A stretch of DNA of 7,160 nucleotides from JBOHSA01 sp050732995 (lineage in GTDB: Bacteria > Gemmatimonadota > Gemmatimonadetes > Gemmatimonadales > GWC2-71-9): contig JBOHSA010000037.1 in NCBI GenBank assembly GCA_050732995.1, positions 1 through 7,160 on the forward strand. The letters are read 5' to 3'. The position numbers and the translations under genes are program-made. Each line of letters begins with the position of its first letter. Within the stretch, counting starts at the first letter, position 1. The notes under the pieces are model-generated. The model was not told the DNA's origin. It saw nothing but the letters and a program-made list of their open reading frames with translations, and searched no databases. This document shows positions 1 to 5,234 of this stretch, piece by piece.

Positions 1-820
1 GCTCGCGGCCGCCCGCGGCGGCCAGGGCCTGGCGCCGCATTCGCTTCGCGAGCAACAACGCCTGCTCGCCCGCCGGGTCGAGCCGCCGCGCGGTCGCGTC
101 CGCCTCGGCCAGCGCCTCCATCACGTAGTCGAACGCCACGGCCATGTGGCGCTCGATGTCGTCGTCCGGCAGGTCCCGGCGGCTGTTTTCGGCGATGGTC
201 TGAAAGGCCCACTGCCAGCTCTGACTCTCGGTCAATCGCACCATGCCGCGGAACAGGCGCCGGTTGGTCCGCACGCTGAAGAGCGTGGGGGACAGAATCC
301 CGTCGAGATGCCCGTCACTCTCCTCGTGGTCCTGGAGGATCAGCTCCTTCGCCTCCCGCGCGTACGCGTCGCCCAGGTGCGTCTCGAACCGGCTCTCCCA
401 GTAGGAATGGCCCAGGGCCGAGCTGGTCGAGGTGAGGCACAGCTGCCGCGGGACGAAGAAGTTGTGCGCCACCGCGTCGGCGGCGAGGTGCGACAGGTAG
501 CCCAGCCCGAAGGCGCGCAAGGGATCCGTCGGCGCCAGGTCGAAGATCTCCTGCCCCACATGCCAGGCGTGACAGTGGCGGCCGACCGGCGCGTACTTCT
601 TCGCGATCGAGGTGTCGGCGGCGATGTTGCCGTAGAGAAAGTCGTACGGGTAGGCCCGCACCAGGTCCGCCACCGCGGCCGGCAGCTGATGCAGGTTGGC
701 CAGCACCGACTCGCCGAGGTAGATGTGCGTGCCCGGCGTCCAGGCATAGGCTACGGCCGGAAAGAGCAGGATGGCGGCGAGAGCCCCTGCGACGGCCAGG
801 GCGAGCCGGCCGCGGGTCAG
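1..820 (-). CDS. Secreted zinc-dependent phospholipase C family protein (C-terminus beyond the window)
   Basis: Probable exported hydrolase of the zinc-dependent phospholipase C family (PF00882), acting on phospholipids or related phosphoesters outside the cytoplasm. 273 codons are visible with no stop, so the 3' end lies left of base 1. From a CTG at 820 the product begins with a textbook signal peptide: a basic n-region (TRGR), a hydrophobic core to about residue 21, and a cleavage site AYA|W at 26/27. The mature protein would therefore start with Trp27. In family enzymes such as C. perfringens alpha-toxin the mature N-terminal Trp is itself a zinc ligand. Other candidate ligands are H32 (GTH), D69, one of H82/H84/H87, the HLAADAVAH motif (H111, D115, H119) and HSYWE (H138, E142). 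Start choice: no ATG is available. CTG 820 has GGAG 6 nt upstream and overlaps the stop of the preceding gene by 4 nt. An in-frame GTG at 877-875 would add 19 residues. The family call is firm; substrate and start are inferred. Confidence 0.85.
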   Translation of the reverse strand, partial: MTRGRLALAVAGALAAILLFPAVAYAWTPGTHIYLGESVLANLHQLPAAVADLVRAYPYDFLYGNIAADTSIAKKYAPVGRHCHAWHVGQEIFDLAPTDPLRAFGLGYLSHLAADAVAHNFFVPRQLCLTSTSSALGHSYWESRFETHLGDAYAREAKELILQDHEESDGHLDGILSPTLFSVRTNRRLFRGMVRLTESQSWQWAFQTIAENSRRDLPDDDIERHMAVAFDYVMEALAEADATARRLDPAGEQALLLAKRMRRQALAAAGGRE

Positions 821-1245
821 CGCCGTCTCCGGGCGGGCCGGGCGGGGCGCTTCAACAGCCGTTTGCCCCAGCGCCACAGGGTGAGGCCCCGCCGGGCCTT
901 GCGCAGCGTCGCGCCCACATCGAGCACGGTGTCCTCCACCTCCTGCTGCACCACGTCGAGCAGCGCGTCGACGTCGTTCAGCCGGGCCTCCGCGGCATCC
1001 GCCGCATGCACGAGCCGCAAGCGCAGGTCACGCGACGTCCCGGCCACGGACTCCGCCTCGGCGCGGATCACGCCGACGAGCTGCCGCACGTCCTGCAAGG
1101 CGGGGCCGGCGAGCTGCTCGACCAGCACCACGAACTGCTCCGCCCGCCGAGCGGCGACGTAATGCACGGCGGCGAGCACCACGCCGGCCAGCGCGAGCAC
1201 CGCCAGACTCACCGCCAGCACCACTCCGACCCAGGTCGGCAGCAT
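817..1245 (-). CDS. DUF948-like small membrane-anchored coiled-coil protein
   Basis: A 142-residue protein of unknown function. Residues about 5-28 form one strongly hydrophobic membrane segment (VGVVLAVSLAVLALAGVVLA). Residues about 34-112 are heptad-like and charged (VEQLAGPALQDVRQL, RLNDVDALLDVVQQEVEDTV), predicting a helical coiled coil. The C-terminus is very basic (KRLLKRPARPARRRR). A single N-terminal anchor plus a helical domain is the architecture of DUF948/YtxG-type proteins, so the family is likely but not certain. The start ATG at 1245 shares its A with the TGA of the antiporter-like gene (TGATG). A GTG immediately before it (1248) is an alternative start adding one residue. The stop overlaps the putative CTG start of the phospholipase gene. 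The two overlaps indicate one co-translated operon. A role in envelope organisation or stress is only a guess. Confidence 0.6.
   Translation of the reverse strand: MLPTWVGVVLAVSLAVLALAGVVLAAVHYVAARRAEQFVVLVEQLAGPALQDVRQLVGVIRAEAESVAGTSRDLRLRLVHAADAAEARLNDVDALLDVVQQEVEDTVLDVGATLRKARRGLTLWRWGKRLLKRPARPARRRR
827..830 (-). promoter_or_regulatory. Ribosome binding site supporting a CTG start of the phospholipase gene
   Basis: On the minus strand GGAG (830-827) is followed by a 6-nt spacer and then CTG at 820-818. This is the best-placed Shine-Dalgarno sequence for the phospholipase reading frame and places the start exactly before a compact signal peptide. The site sits inside the last codons of the upstream DUF948-like gene, suggesting translational coupling. 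Confidence 0.45.
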
Positions 1246-2465
1246 CACGAAAGCTCGGGGATAGGCGCGGGTGCCGTCAATCGCGGCCCGCGGAGCGCGA
1301 GCGCCATGAGGGGCGGCGCCGCGACCTGCGCCACCGCGATGCCCAGAATCACCGTGGTGACCATCGCGCCCGCCGCCGCGCCGCCATACGTGATGTAGAA
1401 GTTGATCGCGAGGGCGAGGGCGGTCACCCCTTGGGCGACCGTGGCGAGCCCGAGATGAGCGGGCAGCCCGGCGACCCGCACCGGCTCAGGCGCGAAGCGC
1501 ACGGCCGCCCACTTGCCCGCGATCCGGAGCGCGGCGAGTAGTGGCACCGCCACGAGAATCCACGCCGTGGGCAGCCGCAGCAGCGCTCCCGCGGTGATCA
1601 GGAACACGACGTGGATCGGGTGCTCCCAGTCGTCCAGCAGGGCCACGACCCGGCGCCGGTCGGGGGCGGGCAGGCGGTTGACGATCACCAGGGTCGCCAC
1701 GGCGCACACGACGAACGGCGACAGGTCGGCCGCGTAGCCGACCCCCGCCCCGAGGACCATGGTGCCGAGCAGGGCGAGAGCGCGGTCGTCGGCCGCCGGC
1801 CGCCGGCGGGTGAGCCAGAGGAACAAGATGCCCAGGAGGACGCCGCTCCCGAGCGCCAGGGCGAGCCACACGACGGGGCTGTTCTCGGGGTCCCGCGGAT
1901 AGTACAGCGCCAGGGCGAGGGTGAATCCGAGGGCGCCGAAGGCGGTGTGCAGCGTGGCCGCTTGCGCCAACGCGTGCGCCAGCGCGCGCCGCACGCCGAG
2001 GCCGCGCGCGACCAGGGTTACCGCCCCGGGCCCCGACACGGCGGCGATCGCGCCGAGCGTCAGCACGGCCGGCAGCTCGGGGACCCAGGCGGCGCGGAGT
2101 CCTGGGACGGCCCGCCCGAGCGCCCAGGCACCCAGCGCGACTGCGGTGAACGCCGCGAGCGCCTCGATGAGGGCCAGCGCCCCCACGCGCCCGGGGAGGC
2201 GGCGCACGAGCCGCCATTCGAAGCGCGCGGCCACCACCGCGCCGACCCAGCCGATCGCCAGCGCCGTGACGGGCGCGAGCGCGCGCAGCACCGGGCGATC
2301 CAGCAGGCCGATCCCTGGCCCGAGGAGGACCCCGACCAGCACGAGTGGCGCCCCGCCCGCGAGGAGCAGGTCGCCATGGGGCAGCCGGCGGACGGAGAGG
2401 CGCGGCAGCCGCGTCGCGGCGAGCCCCAGAGTCGCGAGCAGGCCGAGCGCGAGGACGGGATTCAC
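1245..2465 (-). CDS. Cation:proton antiporter-like (CPA/Na_H_exchanger family) integral membrane protein
   Basis: A 406-residue polytopic membrane protein with about 11-12 hydrophobic segments, of normal length for CPA-type Na+(K+)/H+ antiporters (PF00999). Family-like landmarks are GVLLGPGIGLLD near residues 45-56, a long small-residue helix with a proline kink, AAVSGPGAVTLVARGLG (about 141-157), and the late helix LATVAQGVTALALAINF. In active CPA exchangers the helix after the kinked one carries an Asp-Asp or Asn-Asp pair that binds the ion. Here the aligned stretch reads AQAATLHTAFGALG (about 167-180), with His-Thr and no acidic residue, and the usual Arg/Lys of the late helix is Gln. Transport activity is therefore uncertain; it may have a different substrate or a non-transport role. 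The start is GTG at 2465 with no clear Shine-Dalgarno sequence. It is the first gene of the minus-strand cluster and divergent from murA. The fold is confident, the substrate is not. Confidence 0.7.
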   Translation of the reverse strand: MNPVLALGLLATLGLAATRLPRLSVRRLPHGDLLLAGGAPLVLVGVLLGPGIGLLDRPVLRALAPVTALAIGWVGAVVAARFEWRLVRRLPGRVGALALIEALAAFTAVALGAWALGRAVPGLRAAWVPELPAVLTLGAIAAVSGPGAVTLVARGLGVRRALAHALAQAATLHTAFGALGFTLALALYYPRDPENSPVVWLALALGSGVLLGILFLWLTRRRPAADDRALALLGTMVLGAGVGYAADLSPFVVCAVATLVIVNRLPAPDRRRVVALLDDWEHPIHVVFLITAGALLRLPTAWILVAVPLLAALRIAGKWAAVRFAPEPVRVAGLPAHLGLATVAQGVTALALAINFYITYGGAAAGAMVTTVILGIAVAQVAAPPLMALALRGPRLTAPAPIPELS

Positions 2466-2484
2466 GAGGGCGTACGTTCGCCAT

Positions 2485-2505
2485 CGCTTGACGCGCGGTC
2501 AAGCG
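2485..2505. promoter_or_regulatory. Perfect palindrome in the antiporter/murA divergent region (candidate operator)
   Basis: CGCTTGAC (2485-2492) and GTCAAGCG (2498-2505) are perfect inverted repeats separated by 5 bases (GCGCG). The palindrome contains a TTGAC -35-like box on each strand: 2488-2493 reading towards murA, and 2502-2497 reading towards the antiporter-like gene. It could be a dimeric repressor operator, or simply two overlapping -35 elements. No good -10 is seen for the minus-strand direction. Confidence 0.45.
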
Positions 2506-2517
2506 GCGCCGTAGCTT
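2488..2517 (+). promoter_or_regulatory. Candidate murA promoter
   Basis: A -35-like TTGACG (2488-2493) is followed by an 18-bp spacer and TAGCTT (2512-2517) as a weak -10. The -35 context CGCTTGAC is identical to that of the stronger promoter upstream of rimP. Transcription would start about 2523-2526, at or just before the ATG at 2526, predicting a leaderless or nearly leaderless murA mRNA. No Shine-Dalgarno sequence is present before that ATG, consistent with this. Confidence 0.5.
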
Positions 2518-2525
2518 GCCGGCCT

Positions 2526-3833
2526 ATGGCTCCGACGTTCTGCGTCACCGGCGGCCGACCGTTGAAGGGCACGATCCGACCTGCCGGCAACAAGAACGCG
2601 GCCCTTCCGATCCTCGCCGCCACGCTCCTGGCCGACGGCCCCTGTCACATCGACAACGTGCCGCACATCCGCGACGTGGAGACGATGCTCGCCCTGCTCA
2701 CCCACCTCGGCGCCGAAGTCCGCTGGTTGGGGGAGAACAGCGTCGCGGTCGACGCGACCCGTGCGGAGCCGCGCCCGCTCGACCCGGCGCTGTGCGCGCG
2801 AATCCGCGCATCGATCCTCCTCGCGGGGCCTATGCTGGCGCGTTTCGGGGCGGTCAGCCTGCCGCCACCCGGCGGCGACGTGATCGGCCGGCGGCGCGTG
2901 GATACCCACTTCCTCGCCCTCGAGCAGCTCGGCGCCGAGATCACCGTGGGCGACGCCTACCAGCTGGAAGGCAAGCTCGCCGGCGCCGACATCTTTCTCG
3001 ACGAGCCCAGCGTCACGGGCACGGAAAACGCTCTCATGGCGGCCGTCCTGGCCCGGGGCACGACCGTGCTGCGTAACGCCGCCTCGGAGCCCCACGTGCA
3101 GGACCTGGCCCGGTTCCTCGGCACTCTGGGCGCGAAGATCGATGGGATCGGCACCAACACGCTGACCGTCGAAGGCGGCGCGCCGCTCCACGCGGCGCCC
3201 TACACGATCGGCCCCGACCACATCGAAATCGGGTCGTTCCTCGGCCTCGCCGCGGTCACCAACGGGGCCGTCACGATCGAGGGCGTGCGCGCCGACGACC
3301 TGCGGTCCACCCTGTTCGCGTTCGAGCGCCTGGGCGTGCATCCCCGGCTTGAGGGGACGACCCTCGTGGTCGACGCCGATCAGGAGCGCCGCATCCGCCC
3401 CGACTTGGGCGGCCACATCCCGAAGCTCGAGGACGGCCCCTGGCCCGCCTTCCCCGCCGACCTCATGTCCATCGCGATCGTGGTCGCGTCGCAGTGTGAG
3501 GGGCTGGTGCTGGTGTTCGAGAAGCTGTTCGAGTCCCGGCTGTTCTTCGTGGACAAGCTGATCGGGATGGGCGCCCGCATCGTGCTGTGCGACCCGCACC
3601 GCGCCGTCATCGCCGGCCCCTCGCCGCTGCGCGGCCAGGTGGTGGACAGCCCCGACATCCGGGCGGGCATGGCCGTGCTGCTCGCGGCGCTAGCGGCCCA
3701 GGGCGACTCGGTCATCCATAACATCGGCCAGATCGAGCGCGGCTACGAGCGGATCGACGAGCGGCTGAGGACACTAGGGGCGCAGATCGAGAGAACCGAT
3801 GGCACGACGGAACGACGGAAAGGCGGAACGTGA
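2526..3833 (+). CDS. murA: UDP-N-acetylglucosamine 1-carboxyvinyltransferase (MurA), Asp-type active site
   Basis: A cytoplasmic enzyme of the first committed step of peptidoglycan synthesis: it transfers enolpyruvate from phosphoenolpyruvate to UDP-GlcNAc. The 435-residue product has normal MurA length and the two-domain EPT-synthase fold. Visible landmarks are NKNAALPIL (K23 and N24, matching E. coli K22/N23), the mobile loop PPPGGDVIGRRRVDTH (113-128), FPADL with D312 (E. coli D305), DIRAG with R380 (E. coli R397), and the terminal QIERGYERIDERLRTLGA. The loop residue that is Cys115 in E. coli is Asp118 here (codon 2877-2879). Asp at this site is known to leave the enzyme active but insensitive to fosfomycin. 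The ATG at 2526 was chosen because homology begins there; the frame is open upstream by chance on the strand opposite the antiporter. The last ~13 residues (TDGTTERRKGGT) are encoded by a short repeat and are not part of the family core. The stop overlaps the pgeF GTG by 4 nt. Confidence 0.95.
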   Translation: MAPTFCVTGGRPLKGTIRPAGNKNAALPILAATLLADGPCHIDNVPHIRDVETMLALLTHLGAEVRWLGENSVAVDATRAEPRPLDPALCARIRASILLAGPMLARFGAVSLPPPGGDVIGRRRVDTHFLALEQLGAEITVGDAYQLEGKLAGADIFLDEPSVTGTENALMAAVLARGTTVLRNAASEPHVQDLARFLGTLGAKIDGIGTNTLTVEGGAPLHAAPYTIGPDHIEIGSFLGLAAVTNGAVTIEGVRADDLRSTLFAFERLGVHPRLEGTTLVVDADQERRIRPDLGGHIPKLEDGPWPAFPADLMSIAIVVASQCEGLVLVFEKLFESRLFFVDKLIGMGARIVLCDPHRAVIAGPSPLRGQVVDSPDIRAGMAVLLAALAAQGDSVIHNIGQIERGYERIDERLRTLGAQIERTDGTTERRKGGT

Positions 3834-3884
3834 CGGACCCGCCCCACGCCGCTCCATCATTCCGTCCTTCCGCCATTCCGTCGC
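3804..3884. repeat. Tandem/inverted GACGGAA repeat spanning the murA-pgeF junction
   Basis: The left side holds near-tandem 8-mers (ACGACGGA at 3804-3811 and 3812-3819, AAGGCGGA at 3820-3827). The right side (3858-3884) holds the complementary TTCCG units. Bases 3813-3828 pair with 3868-3883 in 15 of 16 positions, enclosing a 39-base loop that contains the murA stop and the first pgeF start. The element encodes the non-conserved MurA tail and the low-complexity PgeF N-terminus. It resembles a REP-like intergenic palindrome that has become coding at both edges. Whether it recurs elsewhere in the genome cannot be seen here. Confidence 0.65.
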
Positions 3885-4651
3885 CCCTGCGTGAAGTTCC
3901 CACTGGCGACGCCTCGGTGCCCCGCCTCGAACTGGCCGAATGGGCCGAGCGCTACGGGGTGGTGGCCGGCATCACGACCCGCGGCGGCACGCCCGGTGGG
4001 TTCAGTCTGGGGCTGTGGAGCGGCGAGAACGTCGGCCAGGTCATGACCCGCTGGCGCGCCTTCCGCGCCGCCCTCCACCCCCGCTTTCCCGGGACCATTC
4101 TGAGCCATCAGATCCACGGCACCAGCGTCACGTGGCATCCCCGCGGCTGCGAGGGATGGCTCATTCTGGATGGTGTGGACGGCCATGCGACCGCGGAGCA
4201 GGGCCTGCTCCTCACCGTCACCGTCGCCGACTGCATCCCGGTCTACCTCGCCGTCCCGCAGAAACGGGCGGTGGCACTGCTCCACGCCGGGTGGCGCGGG
4301 ATCGCCGGCGGGGTTCTCGAGCGCGGGGTGGTACTCCTGAAACAGCGCGCGTTCAGCAAGGCGAGTGAAATTGTAATGCATTGTGGTGTAGGTATTTGCG
4401 GTAGTTGTTATGAAGTAGGTTCTGAAGTCGCCGAAGCCCTCACCGGCCATCCGACCGCGGCGGGCGGGTCCGCGTGGCTGGACCTGCGTGAGCTCCTGAG
4501 CCGCCAGGCTGCGGACCTGGGCGTGACCGAGATTTCCCGCTCCCCCTGGTGCACGGCGCACGATCGCGAGCGGTTCTTCTCGCACCGCGCCTCCGGAGGG
4601 CGCGACGGGAGAATGGTGGCGTACCTGGGGCTCCCAAAGCTCGCCGCCTAG
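3830..4651 (+). CDS. pgeF: Peptidoglycan editing factor / polyphenol oxidase-family (YfiH/LACC1-like) protein
   Basis: A cytoplasmic enzyme of the DUF152/YfiH/YlmD family. Members have been described as purine nucleoside phosphorylase/adenosine deaminase-type enzymes and, in E. coli, as a peptidoglycan-editing factor that prevents misincorporated muropeptides. Motifs in order: GVVAGITTRGG (43-53), SHQIHGT (92-98), DGVDGHAT (114-121), VADC (C135), HAGWRG (H152), GICGSCYEVG (188-197) and WCTAHDRERFFSHR near the C-terminus. The metal triad would be a His of HQIHG, C135 and H152; the 17-residue Cys-His spacing matches LACC1 and YlmD. Placement next to murA fits the wall-editing role. The GTG at 3830 overlaps the murA stop (GTGA), but its first ~29 residues come from the junction repeat. 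The in-frame GTG at 3917 gives MPRLELAEWAERYG, closer to a typical family start, but lacks a Shine-Dalgarno sequence. Codons 179-199 are strikingly AT-rich. Confidence 0.88.
   Translation: MTDPPHAAPSFRPSAIPSPLREVPTGDASVPRLELAEWAERYGVVAGITTRGGTPGGFSLGLWSGENVGQVMTRWRAFRAALHPRFPGTILSHQIHGTSVTWHPRGCEGWLILDGVDGHATAEQGLLLTVTVADCIPVYLAVPQKRAVALLHAGWRGIAGGVLERGVVLLKQRAFSKASEIVMHCGVGICGSCYEVGSEVAEALTGHPTAAGGSAWLDLRELLSRQAADLGVTEISRSPWCTAHDRERFFSHRASGGRDGRMVAYLGLPKLAA
4364..4426 (+). other. AT-rich, AT3-codon island inside pgeF
   Basis: Twenty-one consecutive codons (Ser179 to Glu199) use A or T in the third position in all but two cases (ATG and TGC). GC content of the 63 bases is 23/63, about 37%, against roughly 70% around it. 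The codons include GTA, ATT, TGT, GGT, AGT, TAT, TCT and GAA, hardly used elsewhere in the window. The protein stays in frame and the stretch encodes the conserved GICGSCYEVG motif, so it is not a frameshift. Borders are abrupt on both sides. Confidence 0.85.
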
Positions 4652-4654
4652 CGC

Positions 4655-4682
4655 TTGACACCGCCGGGCGGGCGGCTACATT
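4655..4682 (+). promoter_or_regulatory. Sigma70-type promoter of the rimP-nusA-ylxQ-infB operon
   Basis: A consensus -35 TTGACA (4655-4660), a 16-bp spacer and -10 TACATT (4677-4682) lie just after the pgeF stop (4649-4651). The expected transcription start is about 4688-4691, only 33-36 bases before the rimP ATG at 4724. It is the best promoter match in the window and shares CGCTTGAC with the murA promoter candidate. Confidence 0.75.
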
Positions 4683-4693
4683 CCGCCGTGGAA

Positions 4694-4723
4694 GCGGGCG
4701 CAGTCATGCCCGCGCTTTTTTTT
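4694..4723 (+). terminator. Intrinsic terminator-like hairpin and U8 tract at the rimP start (possible attenuator)
   Basis: GCGGGC (4694-4699) pairs perfectly with GCCCGC (4708-4713) around an 8-base loop, followed by GC and eight T residues (4716-4723). The ATG at 4724 follows the last T directly. This has the form of a Rho-independent terminator and could end murA-pgeF transcripts. It also lies downstream of the operon promoter, so it would equally affect the rimP-nusA-infB transcript as a 5' attenuator. Another in-frame ATG (4706) falls at the edge of the loop. Confidence 0.6.
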
Positions 4724-5197
4724 ATGCTCTCCGACAGCCTGCTGGAAGCCTTTCGAGTCCGAGTGGAGGCAATGGGGTTTGAGCTGGCCGATCTCAAGAT
4801 CGGCGGCACCCCCAATCGGCCGTTGGTCCAAGTGCGCATCGATTGGCCGGCGCTCGACGCCGTCCCGGCGCTGCCCCCTCGGCGAGTGAGCGTCGAAGAC
4901 TGCGCCCGGGCGAGCCGGGCGCTGGAAGCCTGGCTCGACGAGGCACGGCCCCTGGGGTCCCGCTACATGCTCGAGGTCTCGAGTCCCGGGCTCGAGCGCC
5001 CGCTGCGCTGGCCCCGGCACTGGGCCCGCTTCGTGGGGCGCGAGGTTCACGTGAAGCTCCGGGGGCTCGGTCGAGTGCGCGCCCGGATCGTGGCCGTGCC
5101 AGATGAGGAGACCGTCGTGCTCGAGCCGCAGGGCGGCGACGCCAAATCGTACCGCATCGGTGAGCTCGGCGAAGCCCGGCTCGCGGTGGACTGGTGA
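4724..5197 (+). CDS. rimP: Ribosome maturation factor RimP
   Basis: A cytoplasmic assembly factor for the 30S ribosomal subunit that helps early 16S rRNA and S12 incorporation. The product from ATG 4724 is 157 residues, normal for RimP. The N-terminal alpha/beta domain contains VEAMGFELADLKIGG (about 14-28). The signature YMLEVSSPGLERPL (about 84-97) is the most conserved RimP motif, and a C-terminal SH3-like domain follows (REVHVKLRGLGRVRARIVAV onward). The start is ambiguous. ATG 4706 adds six residues (MPALFF) encoded across the hairpin and U tract, with a distant GGAAG at 4690-4694; ATG 4724 has no Shine-Dalgarno sequence. A frame-open TTG at 4655 is rejected because it is the promoter -35. 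It is first in the nusA operon, as in many bacteria. Confidence 0.93.
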   Translation: MLSDSLLEAFRVRVEAMGFELADLKIGGTPNRPLVQVRIDWPALDAVPALPPRRVSVEDCARASRALEAWLDEARPLGSRYMLEVSSPGLERPLRWPRHWARFVGREVHVKLRGLGRVRARIVAVPDEETVVLEPQGGDAKSYRIGELGEARLAVDW

Positions 5198-5221
5198 AAG
5201 GCGAGAGGCTGGCTAAGAGGC

Positions 5222-5227
5222 GAAGGG
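5222..5227 (+). promoter_or_regulatory. Ribosome binding site of nusA
   Basis: A purine-rich GAAGGGG-type stretch ends 7 nt before ATG 5235. It supports the ATG over the in-frame TTG at 5232. The 37-base rimP-nusA gap holds nothing else recognisable. Confidence 0.6.
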
Positions 5228-5234
5228 GTTATTG

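Noticed and set aside
340..747. Minus-strand 135-residue Arg/Ser/Thr-rich frame
   Set aside because: It is out of frame with the clear zinc phospholipase motifs in the same interval, which continue unbroken to the window edge.
146..1162. Plus-strand 338-residue open frame
   Set aside because: It is a shadow of the minus-strand phospholipase and DUF948-like genes with low-complexity composition and no recognisable domain.
1611..2525. Open frame upstream of murA that would add about 305 residues to MurA
   Set aside because: It is the antisense of the antiporter-like gene, rich in Arg/Gly/Pro with no domain, and MurA homology begins exactly at ATG 2526.
4364..4426. AT-rich island as an attachment site, tRNA fragment or insertion
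   Set aside because: It has no flanking direct repeats or cloverleaf, adds no residues, and encodes the expected conserved PgeF motif in frame.
3857..4585. Minus-strand 242-residue frame opposite pgeF
   Set aside because: Composition is that of a GC-rich shadow frame, with no motifs, whereas the plus strand has all PgeF motifs.
4655..4723. TTG start at 4655 for a 180-residue RimP
   Set aside because: The TTG is the first part of the -35 element TTGACA and would precede the promoter's own transcription start.
4975..5010. CTCGAG-rich partly palindromic stretch in rimP
   Set aside because: It encodes the conserved EVSSPGLERP signature and is explained by codon use.
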